Below, in pieces: positions 1-8,586 of a DNA stretch of 64,000 bases. A program made the translations under genes and the position numbers. The notes below the pieces were generated by a model that saw nothing but the letters and a program-made list of their open reading frames with translations, ran no database searches and was not told where the DNA came from. Positions within the stretch are counted from its first letter, which is position 1; each line of letters starts with the position of its first letter. Source of the stretch: Conexibacter sp. SYSU D00693 (GTDB lineage Bacteria > Actinomycetota > Thermoleophilia > Solirubrobacterales > Solirubrobacteraceae); assembly GCF_017084525.1 (NCBI RefSeq), contig NZ_CP070950.1, positions 682,001 through 746,000 on the forward strand. The letters are read 5' to 3'.

Positions 1-1189
1 CCTCACGCGCCCCGACCGCGTCGGCCAGCGGCCCCGCCAAGGCGTAGGCCACCGGCAGCAGCGCCAGCGACCCCATCCAGTCGAAGGCCGACACGCGCCC
101 GAGCGCGGCGGGCGGGATCAGCTCGCTCAGGGCCGTGGTCCACCACACGTCGAAGAGCGAGAGGCCCCAGCCGCCGGCCGCGGCGACGGCGAGCGTGAGG
201 ACCAGCGGCGCGTCGACCGCCAGGCAGACGCCGATGAGCGGCCACAGCAGGGCTACGACGTGCGACGCGAGGATCGGGTGCGTGGGCCGCCAGCGCAGGC
301 CCGTGGCGGCACCGGACAGCGCCCCCGCGCCGAAGGCCGTCATGGTCCAGCCGAAGACCGCGGTGTCGCCGTGGACCTCCTCGGCGACCGTCGGGCCGAG
401 GACGAACAGCGGCCCGTAGGCGAGGATCAGCGCCGCGGTGGCGCCGAGGATGGTCGCCCACACCCAGACGCGGCTGCGGACCTCCGCCCAGCCCTCGGCG
501 AGCTCCGTGCGCCACGAGGGCGCCGGCTCGGGCAGCGCGGTGAGCGACGGCGCCGGCACGGACGGCTCGCCCTCGTCCACGAGGCCGGTGCGCCTGCGCG
601 TGCGCACGCCGGCGACGAGCAGCGCGCTCACGAGGAACGTCACGGCGTCGACGGCGAACGCCACGCCGGCGCTGAGGCCGACGACGAGCGCGGTCCCGAT
701 CGCCGGGCCTGCGAGCTCTGCGACGTTGTCGGTCATCGAGGTCACCGCGCGGGCGGCCTGGATGTCCTCCTCGGGCACGGTCTCCGGCACGAGGCCGGTC
801 TGCGCGGGGCGGAAGAACGCCTCGGCGCTGCCGAAGACGAGGCTCGCGACGACGAGGTGCCACACCTCCGCGCTGCCGGTGAGGACGAGCACGGCGACGA
901 CCGTCTGCACGACCGCGCGCACGACGTCGGTCGCCAGGACCAGCCGGGCGCGCGGCAGCCGGTCGGCCCAGACGCCGCCGACGAGCAGGAGCAGCACGAG
1001 CGGCAGCGCCTGCGCGGTGAGGACGAGGCCCAGGTCCGTGGCGCTGCCGGTGTCCGTGACGTACAGCGCGAGCGCCACGACGACCACGCGGTCGCCCAGC
1101 GACGAGCCGGCCTGGGCGAGCCAGAGCCGGCGGAAGTCGCGGTGGCGGACGACGGACAGCGGCGACACGAAGACGCAGCAGTGCAGCAC
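1..1189 (-). CDS. MFS transporter, C-terminus cut by window edge
   Basis: This is a major facilitator superfamily membrane transporter, probably a drug or metabolite exporter. The visible ~396 residues run as alternating hydrophobic helices. The N-terminal part reads RHRDFRRLWLAQAGSSLGD and is followed by the loop GGVWADRLPRAR, which matches the conserved loop between helices 2 and 3 of the family. A basic loop (RTRRR) lies near the middle. The start is uncertain: GTG at 1189 or GTG at 1168 (beginning MSPLSVVRH). The gene is divergent from miaB and its C-terminus lies beyond position 1. Substrate cannot be told from sequence. Confidence 0.85.
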   Translation of the reverse strand, partial: MLHCCVFVSPLSVVRHRDFRRLWLAQAGSSLGDRVVVVALALYVTDTGSATDLGLVLTAQALPLVLLLLVGGVWADRLPRARLVLATDVVRAVVQTVVAVLVLTGSAEVWHLVVASLVFGSAEAFFRPAQTGLVPETVPEEDIQAARAVTSMTDNVAELAGPAIGTALVVGLSAGVAFAVDAVTFLVSALLVAGVRTRRRTGLVDEGEPSVPAPSLTALPEPAPSWRTELAEGWAEVRSRVWVWATILGATAALILAYGPLFVLGPTVAEEVHGDTAVFGWTMTAFGAGALSGAATGLRWRPTHPILASHVVALLWPLIGVCLAVDAPLVLTLAVAAAGGWGLSLFDVWWTTALSELIPPAALGRVSAFDWMGSLALLPVAYALAGPLADAVGARE

Positions 1190-1231
1190 CTCGCCCGGCG
1201 CGAGGAGGTGCGGCTACCCTGCGGGGCTGCC

Positions 1232-2560
1232 GTGAGCGCCCGGTCGGTCCACATCACGACGTTCGGCTGCCAGATGAACGAGCACGACTCCGAGCGGATG
1301 CTCGGGATGCTCGACGCCCTGGGCTACGCGCCGACCGAGGACCGCGACGCGGCGGACCTCATCCTCTTCAACACCTGCTCGATCCGCGAGAAGGCCGACG
1401 ACCGCTTCGTCGCGCACCTGCGCCAGGCCGCGGCCGTCAAGCGCCGGCGCCCGGAGACGCTCATCGGGGTCGGCGGCTGCTGGGCCCAGTCGGTCAAGGA
1501 CCAGGTCTTCCGGCAGTTCCCGTTCGTCGACGTCGCCTTCGGCCCCGGTCAGGTGCACAAGCTCGCCGAGTTCCTCACGAGCGACTCGCTGACCGCGCAG
1601 GGGTTCTTCGAGTTCGAGGGCTTCACCGGCCACCTGCCGGCGCGCCGCGCCCGCGACGTCCAGGGGTGGGTGCAGATCTCCGCCGGCTGCAACCAGCGCT
1701 GCTCGTACTGCATCGTCCCGTCGACCCGGGGGCGCGAGGTGTCGCGGCCGCTGGAGGAGCTCGTCGACGAGGTCCGCGGCCTCGTGGCCGACGGGGTGCG
1801 CGAGGTGACGCTGCTGGGCCAGAACGTCAACTCGTGGGGCGTGCGCCTGCGGCCGCACCCGTCGACGTTCGCGACGCTCCTGCGCGAGCTCGACGCGATC
1901 GAGGGCCTGGACCGCATCCGCTACACGTCCCCGCACCCGCAGGACATGAAGGAGGACGTCGTCCTCGCCCACGCGGAGTGCCCGAGCGTGTGCGAGCACG
2001 TCCACCTGCCGCTGCAGGCCGGGTCCTCGCGGATCCTGAAGCTCATGCGCCGCACCTACACGCGCGAGCACTTCCTGGACCGCGTCGCGCTCATCCGCGA
2101 GCACGTGCCGGACTGCGCGATCACGACGGACATCATCGTCGGGTTCCCGGGGGAGACCGAGGCCGACTTCCAGGAGACGCTCGAGGTCGTCGACGAGGTC
2201 GGCTTCGACGGCGCCTTCACCTTCATCTTCTCGCCGCGCCGCGACACCGAGGCGGCACTCATGGAGGACGACGTCCCCCACGAGGTGAAGGTCGCGCGGA
2301 TGGAGCGCCTCGTGGAGCTCGTGCAGCGCCGGGCGCACGAGCGCGCGCAGCGCTTCGTCGGACGGACGCTCGAGGTCCTCGTCGAGGGCCCGTCGCGCCA
2401 CGATCCGTCGCGCATGCGCGGGCGCTGCCGGCACAACAAGGTCGTGAACTTCGAGGGCCTCGCGGTGCCGGGCGAGCTCGTGCCCGTCGAGATCACCGGG
2501 GCGACGTCCCAGACGCTGACGGGCGAGCTGTCGCTCGTCGCGCGCGCCGCGGCGTTCTAG
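1232..2560 (+). CDS. miaB: MiaB tRNA-2-methylthio-N6-dimethylallyladenosine synthase
   Basis: A radical SAM methylthiotransferase of 442 residues that adds the 2-methylthio group to i6A37 in tRNA. The N-terminal UPF0004 domain carries cluster cysteines Cys13 (FGCQMNEHDSE), Cys49 (NTCSIREKA) and Cys83 (GGCWAQ). The radical SAM motif CNQRCSYC gives Cys153, Cys157 and Cys160. A C-terminal TRAM-like domain follows. The reading frame is open far upstream, but homology begins at GTG 1232, which lies 11 nt after a TACCCT hexamer at 1215-1220 with no ribosome binding site between. Its substrate is made by MiaA, encoded at 8587-9462. Confidence 0.96.
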   Translation: MSARSVHITTFGCQMNEHDSERMLGMLDALGYAPTEDRDAADLILFNTCSIREKADDRFVAHLRQAAAVKRRRPETLIGVGGCWAQSVKDQVFRQFPFVDVAFGPGQVHKLAEFLTSDSLTAQGFFEFEGFTGHLPARRARDVQGWVQISAGCNQRCSYCIVPSTRGREVSRPLEELVDEVRGLVADGVREVTLLGQNVNSWGVRLRPHPSTFATLLRELDAIEGLDRIRYTSPHPQDMKEDVVLAHAECPSVCEHVHLPLQAGSSRILKLMRRTYTREHFLDRVALIREHVPDCAITTDIIVGFPGETEADFQETLEVVDEVGFDGAFTFIFSPRRDTEAALMEDDVPHEVKVARMERLVELVQRRAHERAQRFVGRTLEVLVEGPSRHDPSRMRGRCRHNKVVNFEGLAVPGELVPVEITGATSQTLTGELSLVARAAAF

Positions 2561-2575
2561 GCCGCGCCTGCCGCG

Positions 2576-3112
2576 TCAGGCGGCGCCGTCGAGCGGGTGT
2601 TGCAGCGGCCCCGCGGTGAAGAGCTCCGCCGACCCGCAACGCGGGCAGGCGTAGAGGTGCAGCGCGACCGTCCGCGGGCGCGCCAGCGCGGGGTCGTCGG
2701 TGCGGGCCACGTGCTCGGGCCGCTCGAGCGCCTGGAGGTCCCGCCGGCCCTCGTAGACGCGCGCGACGCCGCAGTGGGGGCAGGTGAGGTCGATCGTGCG
2801 AGCGGTGTCGGCCGCCCGCTGGCGCCGGACGGCCGCCTTCGCCGCCACGTCCGCGTCGAGCTGGGCGACCTTCGCGTGCAGCGCCTCGACCTGCGCGAGG
2901 TACGCGTCGCCCTCATCGACGGTCAGCCGCCGCTCGCGCTCGCGGCCGGCGAGGTCCCGCGTCCACAGCACGGCGTACGTCGCGACGTCGCGCGGCACGT
3001 CCCGGTCACCCGGCCGCATGCCCTGCCGCGGCGCCCGCCACGCCAGCCGCGCCTCGAGGTCGTCGTTGGGCAGCGGGGCCCGGAGGTCGACGGCGAAGAG
3101 GCTGGAGTCCAC
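2576..3112 (-). CDS. Hypothetical protein with CxxC metal-binding motifs
   Basis: A 178-residue soluble protein that I do not recognise. The centre is a charged helix, likely coiled coil (about residues 60-100). The C-terminal half has two CPxC knuckles, CPHC and CPRC, about 45 residues apart, which look like a zinc ribbon. The start is GTG at 3112, placed 10 nt after TAGGCT (3128-3123), whose TAG is the stop codon of the upstream membrane protein. No Shine-Dalgarno sequence precedes it, so a leaderless transcript is likely. It lies convergent with miaB, 15 bp away. Confidence 0.75.
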   Translation of the reverse strand: MDSSLFAVDLRAPLPNDDLEARLAWRAPRQGMRPGDRDVPRDVATYAVLWTRDLAGRERERRLTVDEGDAYLAQVEALHAKVAQLDADVAAKAAVRRQRAADTARTIDLTCPHCGVARVYEGRRDLQALERPEHVARTDDPALARPRTVALHLYACPRCGSAELFTAGPLQHPLDGAA

Positions 3113-3125
3113 GGCGCGGGGGAGC

Positions 3126-3377
3126 CTACGCGGCGCCCACGCCCGACCGTCGCGCTCGGCGACGCGCCCACCAGCTCGTGTCGGCGGGCGCGACCCAGGC
3201 GCTCACCAGCCAGGGCAGCCCTGCGAGCAGCAGCCCGGCGACGACCCAGCCCCACCGGCCCTTCAGCGCGGTGACGACGCCGGCCGGCGCCAGCACGAGG
3301 ACCAGGACGATGAAGAAGATCAGACCGGCCCCGGGCTCGACGAGGTACGACGTCCCCTCTTCCTCCCCGTAGGCCAT
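3126..3377 (-). CDS. Small two-helix membrane protein
   Basis: An 83-residue protein with two hydrophobic segments (about residues 19-36 and 44-62) and an Arg-rich C-terminus. No family is recognised. The ATG at 3377 lies 6 nt after TAGCCT (3389-3384) with no ribosome binding site, so the transcript is probably leaderless. The stop codon TAG (3128-3126) doubles as the first half of the -10 of the next gene on this strand. Confidence 0.7.
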   Translation of the reverse strand: MAYGEEEGTSYLVEPGAGLIFFIVLVLVLAPAGVVTALKGRWGWVVAGLLLAGLPWLVSAWVAPADTSWWARRRARRSGVGAA

Positions 3378-3439
3378 GGCGACAGGCTACGTGGATGCGG
3401 CGGTCGGACGCCGGTGCAGCGGTCCGTCCCCACGCCATG

Positions 3440-3453
3440 CGAACATGTGTTCG
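3440..3453. promoter_or_regulatory. Putative LexA (SOS) box
   Basis: CGAACATGTGTTCG has perfect 5-bp arms CGAAC/GTTCG around a 4-bp spacer, the LexA operator form of Gram-positive bacteria and mycobacteria (GAAC-N4-GTTC). Its last base is the first base of the GTG start of the radical SAM gene, so a bound repressor would cover the start of a leaderless or short-leader transcript. Confidence 0.7.
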
Positions 3454-4509
3454 TGCGCTGGCAGAACCTGACCATCGAGGCCGAGCAGGGCGCGGAGCAG
3501 TCTGCGCTCCCGGGCTACCGCGACGAGGCGACCGTCCGCCGCTTCAACGCCCCGGAGGCCCTCAACACGCGCTTCTACGAGATCCGGGCGAAGTCCGTCC
3601 TGAACCGCGTCCCGGAGAAGTCGGCCGTGCCGTTCCGCTGGACGGTCAACCCGTACCGAGGCTGCAGCCACGGCTGCCTTTTATTGCTTTGCTCGGCCGA
3701 CGCACACCTACCTCGGCTTCGACGCGGGCCGCGACTTCGACAACGAGATCGTCGTCAAGGTCAACGCGCCCGAGGTGCTGGCCGCGGAGCTGCGGCGCCC
3801 GTCGTGGACGGGTGAGCACGTCGCGATGGGGACGAACACGGACCCGTACCAGTGGGTCGAGGGGCGCTACAAGCTCATGCGCGGGATCTGGGCCGCGCTG
3901 CGCGACGCGCGCAACCCGTGCTCGGTGCTGACGAAGTCGCCGCTGCTGCTGCGTGACCTCGACCTGATGCTGCAGGTCGCCGAGGTGGCCGAGATCAGCG
4001 CGTCGCTGTCGGTCCCGACGATCGACGAGCGGGCGTGGCGCGCGACCGAGCCGCACACGCCCAACCCGCGGGCGCGTCTGGAGGCGGTGGGGGAGCTCAA
4101 CCGGGCGGGCATCCCGTGCGGCATCCTCGTCGCGCCGCTCATGCCGGGCATCAACGACGACCCACGCCAGGTCGAGGAGATCCTGACGCTGGCGGCTGAG
4201 GCGGGGGCGACGAGCGTCGGCGGGCAGGGGCTGTTCCTGCGCGGCGAGACGCGCGGGGTCTTCATGGACTGGCTGCGTTCGTACCGGCCCGACCTCGTCG
4301 ACCACTACGAGGAGCTCTACGGCACGAGCGGGTACCTGCCGGCGCGGGAGCAGGAGCGCCTGCGCGGGATGCTCGTGCACCCCGACGGGCCGCGGCCGTC
4401 GGCGTTCCGGCTGCGCGTGCAGGAGCGCCGGGCGCACCAGGCCGAGCAGGCGCGGCAGGCCATCGCGGCGGCCCGGCGCAGCCGGACCGTGCAGGAGGCG
4501 CTGTTCTAG
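3453..4509 (+). CDS. Rv2578c-family (spore photoproduct lyase-like) radical SAM protein, interrupted by a +1 frameshift
   Basis: A radical SAM protein similar to the spore photoproduct lyase-like group typified by M. tuberculosis Rv2578c; a nucleic-acid repair role is suggested, not shown. The first 76 codons from GTG 3453 include NPYRGCSHGC (Cys71, Cys75). The frame then shifts at CTTTTA (3678-3683). The rest, from 3682, reads YCFARPTHTYLGFD and runs to the stop at 4509. Skipping one base after CTT gives a 351-residue protein with an intact CxxxCxxC (Cys71, Cys75, Cys78), about the family length. The codons at the break (CTT, TAT, TTT, GCT) are AT-rich, unlike the rest of the window. A homopolymer error (TTTT for TTT), a true mutation or programmed +1 frameshifting all fit. 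A LexA-type box overlaps the start. Confidence 0.8.
3675..3696 (+). other. AT-rich frameshift site inside the radical SAM cluster motif
   Basis: The local sequence TGC CTT TTA TTG C changes frame. Reading TGC-CTT then skipping one T gives TAT-TGC-TTT-GCT-CGG, that is CLYCFAR. The zero frame continues as LLLLCSAD without homology. The site combines a slippery CUU-U in the P-site with UUA, a very rare leucine codon here, in the A-site, similar in kind to known +1 sites (CUU followed by a slow codon or stop). The tract is also a lone low-GC patch. Confidence 0.6.
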
Positions 4510-4524
4510 GGAAGCCCGCCGAGG

Positions 4525-5640
4525 ATGCAGGACGCAGGCGGGTCGTGGTGGGCGGGACGGACGCGGTGGATCGTCGCGGGCGTCGTGGCGCTCGTCGTGG
4601 CGGTGGGGGCGGTCGCCCTGGCGAGCGGCGGCGGGGACGACGGTGGTGGTGACGGGGCCGACACGGTCGTCGGGACCGCGGTCGCGCCGGCGCAGACCGG
4701 CCGGGGTGCGCGCACGACGGGCGGCGACGGAGACGACCCGCAGCCCGGCCTGCCCGAGCCCGGCCGCGGCCGCGACGGCGACGACGAGACCGGCGACGGG
4801 CCGGCGCTGCCCGTGCGCAAGGGCGCCGCGTCCGGCGTCGAGGTCGGCATCGGCGAGCACGGCACCGCGATGTTCGACGACCCGCGCTTTCGGGCGCTGG
4901 GCATCCGGCGGGCCCGGCTCGTCGTCGCCTACGACGCGACGAAGGTGCGCTTCGAGCGCGAGATCGTCGACAGCTGGCTGGCCGGGGCGCAGCGCGCGGG
5001 GGTGGAGCCCTTCATCACGTTCGGCCACTCCCGCGTCCGGCCGCAGCGCCTGCCGTCCGTCGCCGAGTTCCGCGCCCGCTTCCGCGAGTTCCACCGTCGC
5101 TGGCCGCAGGTCCGCGTCTTCGCGGCCTGGAACGAGGCCAACCACGCCAGCCAGCCGACGTCCGGCGCGCCGGAGCGCGCGGCGGACTTCTTCGACGTCG
5201 TGCGCGCGGAGTGCTCCGGGTGCACCGTCGTCGCCGGTGACCTGCTCGACCAGGCCGGGATGGAGCGCTACCTGGCGACCTACCGGCGCAGCCTGGACTC
5301 GACGCCGGCGGTCTGGGGGCTGCACAACTACGCCGACACGAACCGCTTCCGCCGCACCGGGGTGCAGACGCTGCTGCGTGCGGTCGAGGGGCCGATCTGG
5401 CTGACGGAGACCGGCGGCCTGTACAGCTTCGGGCGCAGCTTCCCGCCCAGCGCGCGCCGGCAGGCCAGAGCGCTCGCCTACACCTTCCGCATCGCCCGCT
5501 CGTCCCCGCGGATCGAGCGCGTCTACCTCTACAACTGGACCGGCGCGCCGAGGGGCGCGCGCTTCGACGCCGGGCTCATCAGCGCCAGCGGGACGCCGCG
5601 ACCGGCGTACCGCACCCTGAAGACCGCGCTCGGCCGCTAG
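4525..5640 (+). CDS. Membrane-anchored glycoside hydrolase-like protein (TIM-barrel type)
   Basis: A 371-residue protein with an N-terminal membrane anchor (about residues 15-33) and a Gly/Asp/Pro-rich linker to about residue 95. The exported domain resembles a clan GH-A glycosidase. Glu204 in AAWNEANH is a good acid/base candidate and Glu295 in LTETGG a nucleophile candidate, the usual spacing of such pairs. The substrate is unknown. It starts 15 bp after the radical SAM gene and may be cotranscribed. Confidence 0.7.
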   Translation: MQDAGGSWWAGRTRWIVAGVVALVVAVGAVALASGGGDDGGGDGADTVVGTAVAPAQTGRGARTTGGDGDDPQPGLPEPGRGRDGDDETGDGPALPVRKGAASGVEVGIGEHGTAMFDDPRFRALGIRRARLVVAYDATKVRFEREIVDSWLAGAQRAGVEPFITFGHSRVRPQRLPSVAEFRARFREFHRRWPQVRVFAAWNEANHASQPTSGAPERAADFFDVVRAECSGCTVVAGDLLDQAGMERYLATYRRSLDSTPAVWGLHNYADTNRFRRTGVQTLLRAVEGPIWLTETGGLYSFGRSFPPSARRQARALAYTFRIARSSPRIERVYLYNWTGAPRGARFDAGLISASGTPRPAYRTLKTALGR

Positions 5641-5662
5641 CCCCGGCGATCGCGCATGGCCG

Positions 5663-5675
5663 CCCCTTCGAGGGG
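5663..5675. terminator. Short hairpin after the glycosidase gene
   Basis: CCCCT-TCG-AGGGG forms a tight 5-bp stem 22 bp downstream of the stop codon. There is no T-tract. It is a weak candidate terminator in the 126-bp gap before the channel gene. Confidence 0.3.
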
Positions 5676-5766
5676 CAGCACCTCAGGAGATCCGCGGTCC
5701 CCACCGCGGCGCCTCTGTGCGCCCGGTCACACGACCGCAACGACGACGAGGGAACGGTGGTCCTAG

Positions 5767-6744
5767 GTGGCGAAGCTCAAGCCACGACGCAACGACCAGG
5801 AGCACATGCGCAAGCTGTTCGAGACCCGAAGCCATTCCTGGGCTGAGGCGGGCCTCGCCCGTCAGCTCAGCGCCAAGGCCGTGAAGCGCGCCCGGGTGGG
5901 CGTGCTCGTCAACCTGCCGATGATCGCCGGCGTGCTGGTGCTCTACCACCTGCGCCACGAGCTCTTCGGCGTGGACGTGCCCGTCCGCATCGTGACGATG
6001 CTGGCGCTCGTCGCGCTGGGTTGGCAGTTCGCCCGCGACCTCGGCCGCGCCTTCGGTCCGACGCTGTTCCGCCGCCTGGACCCCGGGACGGCGGGCACGG
6101 TCGGCTTCCTCGTGCGCCTGGCGACGATCGTCCTCGCCGTGCTCGTCGCGCTGCGCGTCGCGGGCCTCAAGCCCGAGACGCTGGCGGTCGGCGGCGCGTT
6201 CACCGCGGTCATCCTCGGCCTCGCCGCCCAGCAGACGTTCGGCAACCTCTTCGCCGGGCTCGTGCTCCTCAGCGCCCGGCCCTTCCGCGTCGGCGAGCGC
6301 GTGCGCCTCCAGGGCGGCGGCCTCGCGGGGACGATGGAGGGCGTCGTCTCGTCGCTCGGGCTGCTCTACACGACGTTCTCGAGCGGCGACGACCAGATCA
6401 TGGTCCCGAACAGCATCGTGCTCAACGTGGCGGTGATCCCGCTGCGCGAGCCCGAGGGCGTCGACCTCCGCGCGCGCCTGCGCGCGGGCATCACGCCGCT
6501 GGACCTCCAGGAGCGCCTGGACGACGTCGTCGACGTCGACCTGCGCGACCGCCCGCGCATCCTGCTCGAGGAGGTCGACGACGACGAGGTGGTCGTGCGC
6601 GTGCAGGCCACGCCCCAGCGCCCGTCCGACGGCCCGCGCCTGGCGACCGAGGTCGTCCGCGTGATCCACGAGCTCGCCCAGCGCGGCGAGGCCATCGGGC
6701 GCGACGTGCGCACGAGCAGCGACGACGGCGCGCTCGTCGGCTAG
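5767..6744 (+). CDS. MscS-family mechanosensitive ion channel
   Basis: A 325-residue small-conductance mechanosensitive channel homologue that would release solutes during osmotic downshock. Three N-terminal transmembrane helices are visible. The pore-lining third helix and start of the beta domain read GLAAQQTFGNLFAGLVLL, followed by RPFRVGERVRL and DDQIMVPNS, all family hallmarks. The start is GTG 5767; GAGGGAACG upstream is a possible weak ribosome binding site. The C-terminal mixed alpha/beta domain is complete. Confidence 0.9.
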   Translation: MAKLKPRRNDQEHMRKLFETRSHSWAEAGLARQLSAKAVKRARVGVLVNLPMIAGVLVLYHLRHELFGVDVPVRIVTMLALVALGWQFARDLGRAFGPTLFRRLDPGTAGTVGFLVRLATIVLAVLVALRVAGLKPETLAVGGAFTAVILGLAAQQTFGNLFAGLVLLSARPFRVGERVRLQGGGLAGTMEGVVSSLGLLYTTFSSGDDQIMVPNSIVLNVAVIPLREPEGVDLRARLRAGITPLDLQERLDDVVDVDLRDRPRILLEEVDDDEVVVRVQATPQRPSDGPRLATEVVRVIHELAQRGEAIGRDVRTSSDDGALVG

Positions 6745-6751
6745 GCCGGCC

Positions 6752-6778
6752 GGTGGCGGGTGCCTGGCACCCGTCACC
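6752..6778. repeat. Palindromic element with GTGCCTGGCAC core
   Basis: A 12-bp stem with one mismatch and a CTG loop (GGGTGC-CTG-GCACCC core) sits between the convergent channel and SDR genes and overlaps the SDR stop codon. The same core occurs in a longer hairpin at 57366-57400, also between convergent genes. It may act as a two-way terminator or be a REP-like repeat. Confidence 0.55.
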
Positions 6779-7574
6779 TGTGGCGGTCGAGCTGCTGGCC
6801 GGCGGCGATGGACGCCGAGACCTTGTCCGAGCCGGCCAGCCGCGCGACCTTCGCCGACAGCCCCGGTGCGACCTCGGCGAAGGTCGTCAGCGCCTTCATC
6901 GAGACCGGCGCGACGGTGACCTCGCCGCGGTCGCGGACGATCGCCGACTCGACGGCCTCCGCCACGTCGCTCGGGGTGCTGGTCCCGACGCCCCGCGGCA
7001 GCTCGGCGCCCGAGTCGTGGAACATCCCCGCGTCGCGGATGAAGCCGGGGAAGACGACGCTCGCGCCGACCGGCGTGCCGTGCAGGTCGCCCCGCAGCCC
7101 CTGGGCGAACCCGCGCAGCCCGAACTTCGTCGCGCTGTAGATCGACGACCCCGGGGCGCTCGTGCGTCCCGCGATCGACGAGATGAGCACGAGGTGCCCG
7201 CGGCCACGGGCGAGCATCTCCGGCACGAGCGCCCGCGCCAGCACGATCGGCGCGCGCAGGTTCACGTCGAGCGCGCGGTCGATGCGCTGCAGGTCGAAGT
7301 CCTCGACGAACTGGCCCGACGCCGGCAGCGCGGCGTTGGCCACCAGCACGTCGACGTCGGCGCAGTCCGCCGCCAGCCGGTCGACCTCCTCGCGCACGGC
7401 GAGGTCGACCGCCACCGCGCGGCCTCCGAGCTCGGCGGCCAGCGGCTCCAGCACGTCGAGCCGTCGGCCGGTCAGGACGAGCTGCGCGCCTGCCGCGTGC
7501 AGCCGCCGCGCGATGGCATGGCCGATGCCGCCCGTCGCGCCCGTGAGCAGGACCCGCGCCCCCTGGAGCTCCAT
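6774..7574 (-). CDS. SDR-family NAD(P)-dependent oxidoreductase
   Basis: A 266-residue short-chain dehydrogenase/reductase with the cofactor-binding motif TGATGGIG near the N-terminus, NAAL in the strand-4 position, the catalytic serine in ISSIAG and the YxxxK pair in YSATK. A proline-rich PGFI segment follows as in classical SDRs. The start is ATG 7574, upstream of and divergent from manganese catalase. The substrate cannot be assigned. Confidence 0.88.
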   Translation of the reverse strand: MELQGARVLLTGATGGIGHAIARRLHAAGAQLVLTGRRLDVLEPLAAELGGRAVAVDLAVREEVDRLAADCADVDVLVANAALPASGQFVEDFDLQRIDRALDVNLRAPIVLARALVPEMLARGRGHLVLISSIAGRTSAPGSSIYSATKFGLRGFAQGLRGDLHGTPVGASVVFPGFIRDAGMFHDSGAELPRGVGTSTPSDVAEAVESAIVRDRGEVTVAPVSMKALTTFAEVAPGLSAKVARLAGSDKVSASIAAGQQLDRHR

Positions 7575-7651
7575 GACCGCGGATCCTGCCAGGCGCGGGC
7601 GTGGTCCGGCAGCGAACCGCCGAGGTCCGACCAGGAGGTTCGGTCGCCCCG

Positions 7652-8542
7652 ATGCGGCGCACCCGCGGCCTCATGTTCCTCCACACCAAGCAGCTCGCGT
7701 ACAAGGTGCGCGTCGACAAGCCGAACCCCGTGTTCGCCAAGCACCTCCAGCAGGCCATCGGCGGGATCGAGGGCGAGATCCGCGTCTGCCTCCAGTACCT
7801 CATGCAGGGGTGGAACTGCCGCGGACCGGAGCGCTACAAGGACATGCTCCTCAACACCGGCACCGAGGAGATCGGCCACATCGAGATGCTCGCCACGGCC
7901 GTGGCGCTGAACCTCGAGGGCGCCGAGTCCAAGCTCCAGGAGGACCTCGCGGAGGCCAACCCGACCGTCGCCGCCGTGCTGGGCGGCCAGGACCCGCGCC
8001 ACGTCATCTCGGCCGGCCTCGGCGCGATGGCCACCGACGCCAACGGCGTGCCGTTCAACGGCTCGTGGATCATCGACACCGGCAACATCGGCGCGAACAT
8101 GCACGCCAACGTCGCCGCGGAGGGCGGCGGCCGCGTGCTCGCGACGCGTCTCTACGAGATGACCGACGACCCGGGCATGAAGGACATGCTCGCGTTCCTC
8201 ATCGCCCGCGACACGATGCACCAGAACCAGTGGATGGCCGTCCTCGAGGAGTTCAAGGACATGGGCATGCCCGCGCCCATGGACTTCCCCCAGGAGCTCG
8301 AGAACCAGGACCACAACTACGAGTTCATCGTGCACTCCGACGGCGAGGTCCCGGGTGATGCCCGCTGGACCAGCGGCCCGTCGGTCGACAGCCACGGCAC
8401 CTTCAGCGTCCGCAAGGCCGAGGCCTGGGGCGAGGTCCCGAAGCTGGCGCCGGCCGAGGCGCGTCCCGAGCTGCACAGCACGGTCGAGATGGCCGAGGGC
8501 CAGCGCTTCGTCCGCAAGGCCAAGGACATGCTCACGCCGTAG
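7652..8542 (+). CDS. Manganese catalase
   Basis: A dimanganese catalase that breaks down hydrogen peroxide without haem. The protein is ~296 residues. Ligand-region motifs are EGEIRVCLQYLMQGWNC, TEEIGHIEML, GNIGANMHANVAAEG and ARDTMHQ, which supply the expected Glu and His metal ligands of the ferritin-like four-helix bundle. The start is ATG 7652 or, by family comparison, ATG 7673 (MFLHTKQL). AGGAGG at 7633-7638 lies rather far upstream. Peroxide defence is echoed by the yaaA homologue at 63142. Confidence 0.92.
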   Translation: MRRTRGLMFLHTKQLAYKVRVDKPNPVFAKHLQQAIGGIEGEIRVCLQYLMQGWNCRGPERYKDMLLNTGTEEIGHIEMLATAVALNLEGAESKLQEDLAEANPTVAAVLGGQDPRHVISAGLGAMATDANGVPFNGSWIIDTGNIGANMHANVAAEGGGRVLATRLYEMTDDPGMKDMLAFLIARDTMHQNQWMAVLEEFKDMGMPAPMDFPQELENQDHNYEFIVHSDGEVPGDARWTSGPSVDSHGTFSVRKAEAWGEVPKLAPAEARPELHSTVEMAEGQRFVRKAKDMLTP

Positions 8543-8586
8543 TCCGGTGGGGCGTGGCCGCCGCCGGGCTCTGCGAAGCTCCGGCG

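Noticed and set aside
3-863. Long minus-strand Arg-rich frame
   Set aside because: It is a shadow of the MFS gene in another frame; the real frame gives regular hydrophobic helices.
260-1231. Open frame extending miaB upstream by 324 codons
   Set aside because: The extension overlaps the divergent MFS gene, is Arg/Gly/Ala/Asp-rich shadow composition and lacks homology; MiaB begins at GTG 1232 with a promoter-like hexamer just before it.
3681-3683. TTA codon as proof of bldA-like control
   Set aside because: It lies at the frameshift and vanishes if the homopolymer has one T too many, so it cannot stand alone as evidence.
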